Positions 27,042 to 36,878 of a stretch of 64,000 nt of DNA are shown here, piece by piece; position 1 is the stretch's first letter; each line of letters begins with the position of its first letter. The notes beneath the pieces were generated by a model, which saw only the letters and a program-made list of their open reading frames with translations, ran no database searches and had not been told where the DNA came from. Both the position numbers and the translations under genes were made by a program. This stretch comes from Pseudomonas quercus. Its GTDB lineage: Bacteria > Pseudomonadota > Gammaproteobacteria > Pseudomonadales > Pseudomonadaceae. Location of the stretch: assembly GCF_012033695.1 (NCBI RefSeq), contig NZ_JAAVJI010000001.1:248001-312000 (forward strand), given 5' to 3'.

Positions 27042-30000
27042 ATGCTCGACCGTTTTTCCTCGCGTGGGACATTGCTGTCCCGCACAGACACGCTCGCCCC
27101 TGAATCCACTGACCACGCCTTGACTGGCTCTCCGACCACGTGGCGTGAACGGCTTGCACAGGCACCGGTGGTGCTGAGCCTGCCCACGGATCACCCTCGG
27201 CCTGCTCAGCAAACCCGCAAGCGTGCAACCCTGGCGTTTACCGTGGAAGCGGCGCTGTGCTTGGGGCTGGAACAGCTCAGTCAGCGGCAGGGCGTCACAC
27301 TGGGGGTTACCTTGCTGGCGGCCTGGGGCGCGTTGCTGGCGCGTTTGGCGGGGCAAACCGAGGTGGTGATAGCCACTGAGCCCAACGGTGAAAGCCATAC
27401 CCTTGCAGTGCCGCTGTCAGTGGCGGGCAACCCGCAGGGGCCTGCGGTGGCTCAGATGCTGGCCCACGCGCGCGAGGCCGTTGCCCAGGCCGATCAACAC
27501 CAGCGCATACCTTTCGATCAATGGGTCGGCGGGCTGGGCATCGGCCTCAGCCCGGCGTATGCCCCCCTGGCCCAGGCGGGTTTCCAATGGCGTGAGTCGG
27601 CCGGCACAGGTGTGGAGGAAGCGCAGGCAGGCCTGGACCTGAACCTGGCGGTGTCAAACGTTCATGCAGGCCTTGAGTGCCAGTTACGGTACAACGCAGC
27701 GCTGTTCACGCCCGCTACGGTGGAGCGCTTCGCGGGCTATTGGCGCACGCTATTGGCGGGCATGGTCGCCGAGCCGGACCGTTCAGTAATGGCGCTGACG
27801 CTGCTCGACAACGCCGAGTATCAACAGCAGGTGTATGCCGCCAATGCCCGGCAGCTACCCTTCGACGCGCACCTGTGCCTCCATGGGTTGTTCGAAGCCC
27901 AGGCGGCGCGCCAGCCCGACGCGGTGGCTGCGCGCTTCGGCGAGCAGGTGTTGAGCTACGGTGTGCTCAATGCCCAAGCCAACCGGTTGGCCCATTACCT
28001 GCGCAGCCTCGGTGTAGGGCCAGACACCCGTGTGGGGCTGTGCCTGGAGCGGTCCCTGGACATGCTGGTGGGCCTGTTGGCTGTGCTCAAGGCAGGGGGC
28101 GCCTATGTACCCATGGACCCCACCTACCCACAAGCGCGGCTGGCCCACATGCTGGCCGACAGTGCCGCGCCCGTGGTGCTGACCCAGCGCGCTGTCCGCC
28201 GCCCTCTAGAGAGCGCCTTGACGGGCGCCGAACTGGCGCCCGCGGTGCTTGACCTGGACGACACGCACCTGTGGGCGGGCCAGGCCACCACCAACCCCGA
28301 CCCCCAGGCCGTAGGCCTGACTTCGCGCCATTTGGCCTATGTCATCTACACCTCCGGCTCCACTGGCACACCCAAAGGGGTGATGGTGGAGCATCAGGGC
28401 CTGGTGGCAGTCAGCGCGGCCTGGGCCGAGCTGTACCCTTTGGCGCAGCCACTGAACCATGTGCAAATGGCTGGTTTTTCTTTCGACGTGTTCAGTGCGG
28501 ACGTGATCCGCTCACTGTGCTTTGGCGGCACGTTGATCATGTGCCCAGCCGCGACGCTGCTAGACCCACCCGCCTTGTACCAGCTGCTTGAAACCCAGCG
28601 CATCGGCTTTGCGGACTTCGTGCCTGCTGTGCTTAACCCCTTGCTGACTTGGCTGGAAGACAGCGGCCATGACCTGGCCTTCATGCGCACCCTGGTGTGT
28701 GGCTCGGATGTCTGGACGGCCCACAGTGCTGCCCGCCTGCGCCGGCTGTGCAGCCCCCAGGCCCAGATCGTGCAGGCCTATGGCGTGACCGAAGCCAGCA
28801 TTGACAGTGCCTGCTATGAGGTAGGCCCAGCGGGGAGTGATGAGGGCGTGCTGCCCATCGGCCAGGCACTGCCCAATACCCGGTTATACGTGCTGGATGC
28901 CCTGGGCGCCCCTGTGCCCACTGGGGTCACGGGCGAGCTGTACATCGGTGGCGTGGGGGTGGCACGGGGTTACCTCAACCTCCCGGCTCTCACGGCCGAG
29001 CGGTTTGTCGACAACCCCTTCGTGCCCGGTGAGCGCCTCTACCGCAGTGGTGACCTGGCCCGCTGCCGCACCGATGGCAACCTGGAGTTTTTGGGCCGAA
29101 ATGACTTTCAGGCCAAGCTGCGGGGGCTTCGCCTGGAGCTGGGCGACATTGAGGCTCAGCTGGCCCAGTTACCCGGCATCGCCCAGTGCCTGGTGGTGCT
29201 GCGCGAGGACACACCTGGCGAGCAGCGCCTGGTCGCCTATTACCGTGAGCGCGTGGGCGCCGGCTTGACCCCAGGCAGCTTGCGCCAGCAGTTGGCGGCT
29301 CAGCTGCCCGGTTACATGGTGCCCGCGGCCTACGTTGGCCTGGCGACCCTGCCCTTGACGGCCAACGGCAAGCTGGACCGCACAGCCTTGCCCATGCCAG
29401 GTGCCGAGGCGTTCGAACAACGGGCCTATGCCGCGCCTGAAGGCGAGCTGGAAACGGCCTTAGCTGCCATCTGGGCTGAGGTGCTAGGCACGGATCGCGT
29501 AGGCCGGGACGACCATTTCTTCGACCTGGGCGGCCATTCGCTGCTGGTCATGCGCGTGCTGGCTCATGTGCGGCAGCGCCTGCACGCGCAGGTCTCCCCA
29601 GCGGCCTTGTTCACTGCACCCACTTTGCAAGCATTCGCCCAGCAGGTGGCCGAGGGCTCGAGCACTGTGCAGGCGCAGGCCCACACCACGGCTACGATCC
29701 CCCGTATCGACGCCCAAGGCCCCCAACCCTTGTCCTCTGCCCAGGAGCGGCTGTGGTTCCTGGCCCAGTTGCAGGGTGGGAATGCGGCGTACCACATGCC
29801 CCTGAACCTGCGGTTACGTGGCGCTCTGCACCCGCCAGCCTTGGAAGCGGCCTTCGGGCAGTTGATCGCCCGTCATGAGGCCCTGCGTACGCGCTTCATC
29901 GCCGTCGAAGGGGAAGGGCGTCAGTGTGTCGAACCGGCAGCCGGGTTCACGTTGCCGCTGTTCGACCTGAGCGAACAGGCCGATGCCCCAGCGCAATTGC

Positions 30001-33000
30001 AGGCGCACATGGCCACGCACACGGATGCGCCGTTCGACCTGGCCCAGGGGCCGTTGCTTCGCGCCTGCCTGGTACGGCTGGCGGCCGACGAGCACGTGCT
30101 GTTGCTCACTCAGCACCACATCATCTCTGATGGCTGGTCAGTGGGTGTGCTCACACGGGAGCTGGGCCTGCTCTACGAAGCCGCCCTGGAGGGGCGCGAG
30201 GCTGACGTGGCGCCGCTGCCCTTGCGTTATGTGGATTACGCCGCCTGGCAACGGCAATGGCTCACCGGCAGCGAGCTTGAGCGCCAGGTGGCGTACTGGC
30301 GCCACGCGTTGGCCGGCGCACCGGTGCTGCTGGACCTGCCCACCGACCATAAGCGCCCACCGGCCCAGAATTTCCAGGGCGGCTTCGTACCGCTGGTTCT
30401 GGACCGGGCGCTGACTGCGCAGCTCAAGGCCTTGTGCAAGGCTCAGGGCGTCACCCTGTTCATGGCGTTGCTGGCAGGGTGGTCGCTGATGCTGGCGCGG
30501 CTGTCTGGCCAGGCGGACGTGGTGATCGGCGTGCCTTCGGCCAACCGCACGCAACCTGAGCTAGAAGGGCTGCTGGGGTTCTTCGTCAACACCCTGGCCC
30601 TGCGCATGACGCATGAGGGCACACCCTCTGTCCGTGAATGGCTGCACCAGGCGCGGCAGGTGGCGCTGGAAGCCCAGGCCCATCAGGTGCTGCCCTTCGA
30701 GCAGGTGGTGGAAGCGCTCAACCCACCGCGCAGCCTGGCCCATAGCCCTGTGTTCCAGGTGCTGTTCGCCTGGGAGCAGGATCAAGGCCCAGACCTGGCC
30801 CTGATGGGGCTGGAGGTCACCCCGATGGCCACAGAACACCGGGTGGCCAAGTTCGACCTGCAGTTGGCGCTGAGCGAACGCGACGGGCAGATTACCGGGG
30901 GCCTTGAGTACGCCTCCAGCCTGTTCGAGCCCGCCAGCGTTGTGCGCTTTGGCGACTGCCTCACACGCGTGCTGACACAGATGGTCGAGGACGCCCAGCG
31001 ACCTGTGACTGCCCTGGACCTGCTCGGTGCCGAGCAGCGGCGCCAAGTGCTGTACGGGTGGAACGCTACCGAGGCGGAACCTGGCCGCAGCTGCCTGGAT
31101 ACCTTCGAGGCCGTGGCCGAGCAGGCCCCCGATGCGGTGGCGTTGATCGCAGGCCAGGCGCACTGGCGCTATGGGGAACTGGACCGTGCCGCCAACCGCC
31201 TGGCTCATCAGCTGGTGACCTTGGGCGTCGGCCCTGAACAGTGCGTGGGCATCAGCCTGGAGCGCTCGCCGGCCATGGTGATCGGGGTGCTGGCCATTCT
31301 CAAGGCGGGCGGGGCCTATGTGCCTTTCGACCCTGCTTACCCCCGTGACCGCCTGGCCTTCATGTTCAGCGACGCGGCACCCAAGGTGGTGCTGACCCAG
31401 GCCAGCCTGTGCGACCTGTTGCCCATCGATGACATCAGCGCCTCGGTTCAGGTGCTGTGCCTGGACCGTGATGCGAGCGCCTGGGCCCATCAGCCCGCCA
31501 GCCGCCCTGAGGTGGCCGTTGGGCCTGCCCACTTGGGGTATGTGCTCTACACCTCCGGCTCCACCGGCCAGCCCAAAGGCGTGGCCCATACCCGTGCCGC
31601 GCTGGATAACCTCATTGCCTGGCAACTGAGCCAGGCGCCTACGCCACCGCCCCGGCGCGTATTGCAGTTTGCGTCGCTGAACTTCGACGTGTCCTTCCAG
31701 GAAATTTTCAGCACCTTGTGCCAGGGCAGCACCTTGGTGCTGATGACCGAAGCCAGCCGCAAGGACCTGGCCGCACTGCCCAGCACCTTGGTCAGCGAAG
31801 GCGTGGAACGGGCCTTTTTGCCATTCGCCGTGCTGCAGCAACTGGCCGCGCTGGGCGACACCTTTGCGCCCGCAGCAGGGTGCGAGATCATCACTGCAGG
31901 CGAAGCCCTTCAGGTCAACGAGGGGTTGCGCACCTTTGTGCGTGGCTTGGGCGGCCGCTTCCTGCATAACCAGTACGGGCCCACTGAAACCCATGTGGTG
32001 AGCCAGTTCAGCCTGGCGTGCGAAGCGGCTGACAGCTGGCCCGAGTCACCCCCCATTGGAAGGCCCATCGCCAATGCGCGCTTGTACGTGCTTGATACTC
32101 GACTGGAGCCGGTGCCCATCGGGGTGGCCGGTGAGCTGTACATCGGCGGTGCCTGCTTGGCGCGGGGCTACCTTAACCGGCCTGACCTGACGGCCGAGCG
32201 TTTCCTGCCCGATCCGTTCAGCCACACCCCCGGCGCCCGGATGTACCGCAGTGGCGACTTGGCACGGTGGCTGGCCGACGGCAACGTGCAGTACCTGGGC
32301 CGCGTGGACCATCAAGTGAAGGTACGGGGCTTTCGTGTGGAGCTGGGCGAGATCGAAAGCCTGTTGCAACGCCAGCCAGGGGTGCGTGAAGCAGCCGTAC
32401 TGCTGCGTGAGGATGTACCCGGCGACCCGCGCCTGGTGGCCTACGTGGTGGGAGACGTGGAAGGCCACACCCTGCGTGCCGCACTGGCGCAGCACCTGCC
32501 TGAGCCCATGCTGCCCGGCGCCTGGGTGCCCTTGGCACAGTTGCCACTGACCGGCAACGGCAAGGTGGATCGCCGTGCGCTTCCAGCGCCGGAGCGTGCG
32601 GCCGGGGCCGACTATGTGGCCCCCATCAATGAATGCGAACAGCAGATGGCGCAGATCTGGGCCGACGTGCTTAAGCGCGAGCGGGTAGGCCGGGAAGACC
32701 ATTTCTTCGAGCTGGGTGGGCACTCGTTGCTGGCCACGCGCATGGTCTACGCCATCAACCAGCGCCTGGGCGGGCAGGTGGCCTTGAGCGACCTGTTCGA
32801 AGCCCCGGTCCTCAAGGACCTGGCCGCCCGCGTGGCCGCCCGCCCAGCGGGTGACGCCCACTTGGAGGCGACGTTCGAGCTGGTGCCAGACCCCGACAAC
32901 CGCCATGCGCCGTTCCCCCTGACCGATATCCAGCAGGCCTATTGGTTCGGAAGAGAAGCCAGCGTTGGGTTGGGTGGGGTAAGTGCCCATGGTTATGAAG

Positions 33001-36000
33001 AACTGCGCATGCCCGGCCTTGACCTGGAGCGGTTCGAGCGCGCGTTGAACCAGATGATCCAGCGCCACGACATGCTGCGTGTGGTGTTTCGCAGCGACGG
33101 CACCCAACAGGTGCTGGCCGACGTGCCTGAGTACCGCCTGCCACGCCATGACCTGCGCGGGCTGCCCACCGAGGTGGCGCGGCAGGCCTTGGAAACCACG
33201 CGCCAGCGCCAGTCGCACCAGGTGCTGGACGCCAGCTGCTGGCCCCTGTTCGAGTTCGCCGTCACCCTGCTCGATGGCGGCATCACCCACCTGCACATCA
33301 GCTTGGACGCGCTGATTGTGGACGCCGCCAGCACCCAGATTCTGGCCCGTGAACTGATGGCATTCTATGCCAACCCTGCCTGCGCGCTGGCGCCGCCGGG
33401 CTTGACCTTCCGCGACTACGTGCTGGCCGAGCAGCACCTGCGCCAAGGCCCTCGCTACGACTGCGCCCTGGCGTACTGGCGGGAGCGTGCTGCCACCCTG
33501 GCGCCGGCGCCTGAGCTGCCCCAGGTACGGCAGCCCGAAAGCCTGATGAACCCGCATTTCACGCGGCGCGACCGGGCGCTATCGGCGGCCCAGTGGTCGC
33601 AGCTCAAAGCGGTGGCCAAGCAGTTCGCAGTCACCCCGTCGGTGATGCTGCTCACGGCATTCAGCCAGGTGCTGGCGCTGTGGAGCCGACAGCCGCGCTT
33701 TACCCTCAGCCTGCCCTTGTTCAACCGCCTGCCGCTGCACGCGGACGTGGATGCGATCATCGGCGACTTCACGTCCGTGGCCTTGCTGGAAGTTGCCATC
33801 GACGGCACGGCCAGCTTCAGCGACAACGCCCGGGGGGTTCAGGCGCGGTTGTGGCAAGCCATGGACCATGCGGTGGTGAGCGGGGTAAAGGTGCTGCGTG
33901 AGCTGTCCCAAGCCCGTGGCGTGCAACAGAGTGCATTGCCAGTGGTGTTTAACAGCACCTTGTCCGAGGCCGCTCCAGAACTGGCCGAATTCAACCTGGC
34001 AGACGCCCTGAACGCGACCCCCGTCCACAGCATCACCCAAACCCCCCAGGTGTGGCTGGACCATACCTTGCTGGAGCTGGAAGGGCGCCTGTTGTTCAAC
34101 TGGGACAGCATCGACGAACTCTTGCCTCACGGCCTGATGGACGCGATGTTCTGCGCCTACAACCAGGTGCTCGATCAACTGGCCGATCCGACCAACTGGT
34201 CGGCCAGCACGCCTCACCTGTTGCCGGTGGCACGGCTGCCTGAGCCTGAAGCACTCCCGGCTGCCGGCCCGTTGATGCATGACCTGTTCGAGCAACAGGC
34301 CCTGCGCACGCCTGAAGCGCTGGCAGTGGCAGACCCTCTGCGGCTGTTGACCTATGCCCAGTTGCGCCAGGAGGCCCGGCACCTGGGGGCCCGTTTGCAG
34401 GCTGCAGGTGTGGCGCCAGGTGACCCGGTGGCCGTGACCATGGTACGGGGGTGGGAACAGGTCGCAGGCACACTGGGAATTCTCTATGCCGGTGCCGCCT
34501 ACCTGCCGCTGGACCCTACGTTGCCGGCACAACGCAAGCACCAGATCTGCGAGCGGGCTGGGGTACGTTGGGTGGTGACGCAGCCGTGGTTACTGGACGA
34601 GCGGGACGGGTTGGAGGCGGTGTCGGTCATGGCCGTCACTCCGCTGAGTGGGGGCCACGACGACGTTCAAGGGCCGGCCTTGCAGCCGGTCTGCCTGACG
34701 CCGGAGGCCTTGGCCTATGTGATCTACACCTCGGGCTCCACTGGCCAGCCCAAAGGCGTGGCCATCGACCACCGGGGCGCGGTCAATACCCTGCTGGACA
34801 TCAACCGGCGGTTTGCCGTGGGGCCTACGGACCGTGTGCTGGCCATTTCTTCCCTTAGCTTTGACCTGTCGGTGTATGACTTTTTCGGCACCCTGGCAAC
34901 CGGCGCGGCCGTGGTGCTGCTAGACCCTCAACTGGCGCTGGACCCCGCCCATTGGCACGCGTTGATTCAGCAGCACGGGGTGACACTGTGGAACTCGGTG
35001 CCCGCCCTGTTCGGCATGTGGCTGGAGTACCTTGAAAGCGAGGGCGCTACGCCGCCGCCCAGCGTGCGCCTGGTGATGATGTCCGGTGACTGGATTCCCC
35101 TGGCCTTGCCACCGCGCGCCTGGGCCCTGAACCCTCAATGGCAGCTGATCAGCCTGGGTGGTGCCACCGAGGCGTCGATCTGGTCCATCTATTACCCCCT
35201 CCAGCGTATGGACCCCTCGTGGCGCAGCGTCCCCTATGGCAAGGCCCTCGACCATCAGCGCTTCTACGTGCTGGACGACGCGCTACAGGCCCGGCCAACC
35301 TGGGTACCTGGGCAGCTGTATATCGGGGGTATCGGCCTGGCCCAAGGGTACTGGCGAGACGAGGCGCTCAGTGCGGCCAGCTTCTTCCCTCACCCATTGA
35401 CCGGGGAACGCCTGTACCGCACCGGTGACCTAGGGCGCCTGCTGCCCGATGGCAATATCGAGTTCCTGGGCCGCGAGGACAACCAGGTGAAGGTGCAGGG
35501 GTACCGCATCGAATTGGGCGAGATCGAAGCGGCGCTCAACCGCCACCCTGGGGTGGACAGCGCTGTGGTACGGGTACTGGGCCAGGCCTTGGAAGAAAAA
35601 CGCCTGGCCGGTTATGTGCTCAGGGCCGACCCGTTGTTGCAGGCCACGGACCTGACCCAGTACCTGCGGGCCACCTTGGCGCCTTACATGGTGCCGCGCG
35701 CCTTCACCTTCGTGGAGGCCTGGCCCCTGTCAGCCAATGGCAAGGTAGACAAGAAACGCCTGCCCGAACCGGCCGCGGCGGCGTTCGAGGCTGAGCAGGG
35801 CGGTACTGCGCTGGCCGTGGAGGGCGAGGACGAGCAGCAACTGGTGGCTATTGTGCAGTCGGTGCTCAAGCAAGCCGCTATTGCAGCGGATGCCAACCTC
35901 CTCAGCCTAGGCGCCACTTCCATCGACATCGTGCGCATCAGCAACGCCCTGTCCAGCGCGTTGGGGTTCCGGCCCCACGTGGCCCAACTGCTGGCCCAAC

Positions 36001-36878
36001 CCACTCTGCACCACCTGCTGGCGCTGTACCGGGCACGCCCGCTACAGGAGGCCGCAGCCGGGGCTACGCCGGCAGCCTTGCCCATCGTCGACACCGTGAT
36101 CGAAGACCCCCAGCAGCGTGCCACCTTCAAGGCCGAGCAGCGCGGCCGACGCCGGTTCGAGGGGAGCCCGGAGGGGATAGCCTTGGGGTTGCCCGCTACG
36201 GCGGACTTCGCTCAGCGTTACAGCCACTACCGCTCCGTGCGCCAGTACGCACAACAGCCCGTAGCCCCCCAGGCCTTGGCCGGGCTGCTGGCGCCGCTGG
36301 CCCAAGGCCGCCTGAACGAGGCGGTGAAGTATCAGTTCCCGTCTGCCGGTGGGTTGTACCCCTTACAGGCGTACCTGTACCTCAAGCCGGGGCGGGTGGA
36401 AGGCATCGAAGGCGGTGCGTACTACTACGACCCCTGCGGCCACCGGCTGATGGCCGTGAACCCCGGCACCCTTGACCCTGATGTGTACGACTATTTCGTC
36501 AACCGCCCGGTGTATGACGGTGCCGCCTTCGCGCTGTTCCTGATCGCCGACATGGCCGCGATCAGCCCCCTGTACGGCGCACGCAGCCGTGACTTCTGCC
36601 ACATCGAGGCCGGGGCCATGACCCAGTTGCTCATCATGGCCGCCGCCGACCAGGGCTTGGGGCTTTGCGGCATCGGTAGCCTGGAGGAGGGCAGCCTGGC
36701 GCCACTGTTCGCCCTGAGCCCCAGCCACCAGTTGATCTACTCGATGGTGGGGGGCGTGCGCGGCACCGAGCCGCCAACGGCAACCCGGATAGAAACCTTC
36801 ATGCCATCCACCCCAACCACAACGCCGGCCCCGACCCTGCCCAGCGACGACAGCGAGATGGAGGAGATCGAGCTATGA
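27042..36878 (+). CDS. Trimodular NRPS with heterocyclisation and oxidase domains
   Basis: 3278 residues. Domains by approximate residue: partial condensation (1-270, C-terminal half only, no HHxxxDG); A1 (275-780) and T1 (Ser about 832); C2 (895-1330, HHIISDG); A2 (1354-1845) and T2 (about 1894); Cy (1958-2390, with DALIVDAAS, the heterocyclisation form of the C motif); A3 (2411-2905) and T3 (GATSI, 2958); FMN oxidase of SagB/thiazole-oxidase type (3056-3240, HYRSVRQYA, FPSAGGLYPL). Hand-aligned Stachelhaus codes: A1 DVADVGAIDK (basic, Arg suggested), A2 DVQFIAQVVK (Pro-like), A3 DLYNMSLIWK (Cys). Expected intermediate: X-Pro-thiazole. The C-terminus ends in an acidic tail (DDSEMEEIEL) fitted to the TubC docking domain of the next protein. 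Overlaps the next gene by 4 bp. Confidence 0.92.
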   Translation: MLDRFSSRGTLLSRTDTLAPESTDHALTGSPTTWRERLAQAPVVLSLPTDHPRPAQQTRKRATLAFTVEAALCLGLEQLSQRQGVTLGVTLLAAWGALLARLAGQTEVVIATEPNGESHTLAVPLSVAGNPQGPAVAQMLAHAREAVAQADQHQRIPFDQWVGGLGIGLSPAYAPLAQAGFQWRESAGTGVEEAQAGLDLNLAVSNVHAGLECQLRYNAALFTPATVERFAGYWRTLLAGMVAEPDRSVMALTLLDNAEYQQQVYAANARQLPFDAHLCLHGLFEAQAARQPDAVAARFGEQVLSYGVLNAQANRLAHYLRSLGVGPDTRVGLCLERSLDMLVGLLAVLKAGGAYVPMDPTYPQARLAHMLADSAAPVVLTQRAVRRPLESALTGAELAPAVLDLDDTHLWAGQATTNPDPQAVGLTSRHLAYVIYTSGSTGTPKGVMVEHQGLVAVSAAWAELYPLAQPLNHVQMAGFSFDVFSADVIRSLCFGGTLIMCPAATLLDPPALYQLLETQRIGFADFVPAVLNPLLTWLEDSGHDLAFMRTLVCGSDVWTAHSAARLRRLCSPQAQIVQAYGVTEASIDSACYEVGPAGSDEGVLPIGQALPNTRLYVLDALGAPVPTGVTGELYIGGVGVARGYLNLPALTAERFVDNPFVPGERLYRSGDLARCRTDGNLEFLGRNDFQAKLRGLRLELGDIEAQLAQLPGIAQCLVVLREDTPGEQRLVAYYRERVGAGLTPGSLRQQLAAQLPGYMVPAAYVGLATLPLTANGKLDRTALPMPGAEAFEQRAYAAPEGELETALAAIWAEVLGTDRVGRDDHFFDLGGHSLLVMRVLAHVRQRLHAQVSPAALFTAPTLQAFAQQVAEGSSTVQAQAHTTATIPRIDAQGPQPLSSAQERLWFLAQLQGGNAAYHMPLNLRLRGALHPPALEAAFGQLIARHEALRTRFIAVEGEGRQCVEPAAGFTLPLFDLSEQADAPAQLQAHMATHTDAPFDLAQGPLLRACLVRLAADEHVLLLTQHHIISDGWSVGVLTRELGLLYEAALEGREADVAPLPLRYVDYAAWQRQWLTGSELERQVAYWRHALAGAPVLLDLPTDHKRPPAQNFQGGFVPLVLDRALTAQLKALCKAQGVTLFMALLAGWSLMLARLSGQADVVIGVPSANRTQPELEGLLGFFVNTLALRMTHEGTPSVREWLHQARQVALEAQAHQVLPFEQVVEALNPPRSLAHSPVFQVLFAWEQDQGPDLALMGLEVTPMATEHRVAKFDLQLALSERDGQITGGLEYASSLFEPASVVRFGDCLTRVLTQMVEDAQRPVTALDLLGAEQRRQVLYGWNATEAEPGRSCLDTFEAVAEQAPDAVALIAGQAHWRYGELDRAANRLAHQLVTLGVGPEQCVGISLERSPAMVIGVLAILKAGGAYVPFDPAYPRDRLAFMFSDAAPKVVLTQASLCDLLPIDDISASVQVLCLDRDASAWAHQPASRPEVAVGPAHLGYVLYTSGSTGQPKGVAHTRAALDNLIAWQLSQAPTPPPRRVLQFASLNFDVSFQEIFSTLCQGSTLVLMTEASRKDLAALPSTLVSEGVERAFLPFAVLQQLAALGDTFAPAAGCEIITAGEALQVNEGLRTFVRGLGGRFLHNQYGPTETHVVSQFSLACEAADSWPESPPIGRPIANARLYVLDTRLEPVPIGVAGELYIGGACLARGYLNRPDLTAERFLPDPFSHTPGARMYRSGDLARWLADGNVQYLGRVDHQVKVRGFRVELGEIESLLQRQPGVREAAVLLREDVPGDPRLVAYVVGDVEGHTLRAALAQHLPEPMLPGAWVPLAQLPLTGNGKVDRRALPAPERAAGADYVAPINECEQQMAQIWADVLKRERVGREDHFFELGGHSLLATRMVYAINQRLGGQVALSDLFEAPVLKDLAARVAARPAGDAHLEATFELVPDPDNRHAPFPLTDIQQAYWFGREASVGLGGVSAHGYEELRMPGLDLERFERALNQMIQRHDMLRVVFRSDGTQQVLADVPEYRLPRHDLRGLPTEVARQALETTRQRQSHQVLDASCWPLFEFAVTLLDGGITHLHISLDALIVDAASTQILARELMAFYANPACALAPPGLTFRDYVLAEQHLRQGPRYDCALAYWRERAATLAPAPELPQVRQPESLMNPHFTRRDRALSAAQWSQLKAVAKQFAVTPSVMLLTAFSQVLALWSRQPRFTLSLPLFNRLPLHADVDAIIGDFTSVALLEVAIDGTASFSDNARGVQARLWQAMDHAVVSGVKVLRELSQARGVQQSALPVVFNSTLSEAAPELAEFNLADALNATPVHSITQTPQVWLDHTLLELEGRLLFNWDSIDELLPHGLMDAMFCAYNQVLDQLADPTNWSASTPHLLPVARLPEPEALPAAGPLMHDLFEQQALRTPEALAVADPLRLLTYAQLRQEARHLGARLQAAGVAPGDPVAVTMVRGWEQVAGTLGILYAGAAYLPLDPTLPAQRKHQICERAGVRWVVTQPWLLDERDGLEAVSVMAVTPLSGGHDDVQGPALQPVCLTPEALAYVIYTSGSTGQPKGVAIDHRGAVNTLLDINRRFAVGPTDRVLAISSLSFDLSVYDFFGTLATGAAVVLLDPQLALDPAHWHALIQQHGVTLWNSVPALFGMWLEYLESEGATPPPSVRLVMMSGDWIPLALPPRAWALNPQWQLISLGGATEASIWSIYYPLQRMDPSWRSVPYGKALDHQRFYVLDDALQARPTWVPGQLYIGGIGLAQGYWRDEALSAASFFPHPLTGERLYRTGDLGRLLPDGNIEFLGREDNQVKVQGYRIELGEIEAALNRHPGVDSAVVRVLGQALEEKRLAGYVLRADPLLQATDLTQYLRATLAPYMVPRAFTFVEAWPLSANGKVDKKRLPEPAAAAFEAEQGGTALAVEGEDEQQLVAIVQSVLKQAAIAADANLLSLGATSIDIVRISNALSSALGFRPHVAQLLAQPTLHHLLALYRARPLQEAAAGATPAALPIVDTVIEDPQQRATFKAEQRGRRRFEGSPEGIALGLPATADFAQRYSHYRSVRQYAQQPVAPQALAGLLAPLAQGRLNEAVKYQFPSAGGLYPLQAYLYLKPGRVEGIEGGAYYYDPCGHRLMAVNPGTLDPDVYDYFVNRPVYDGAAFALFLIADMAAISPLYGARSRDFCHIEAGAMTQLLIMAAADQGLGLCGIGSLEEGSLAPLFALSPSHQLIYSMVGGVRGTEPPTATRIETFMPSTPTTTPAPTLPSDDSEMEEIEL

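Noticed and set aside
30561..31994. Long antisense frames within the NRPS genes (also 32046-33557 and 39710-41020)
   Set aside because: High third-position GC opens reverse frames; they cross conserved A and C domain motifs and lack start signals.
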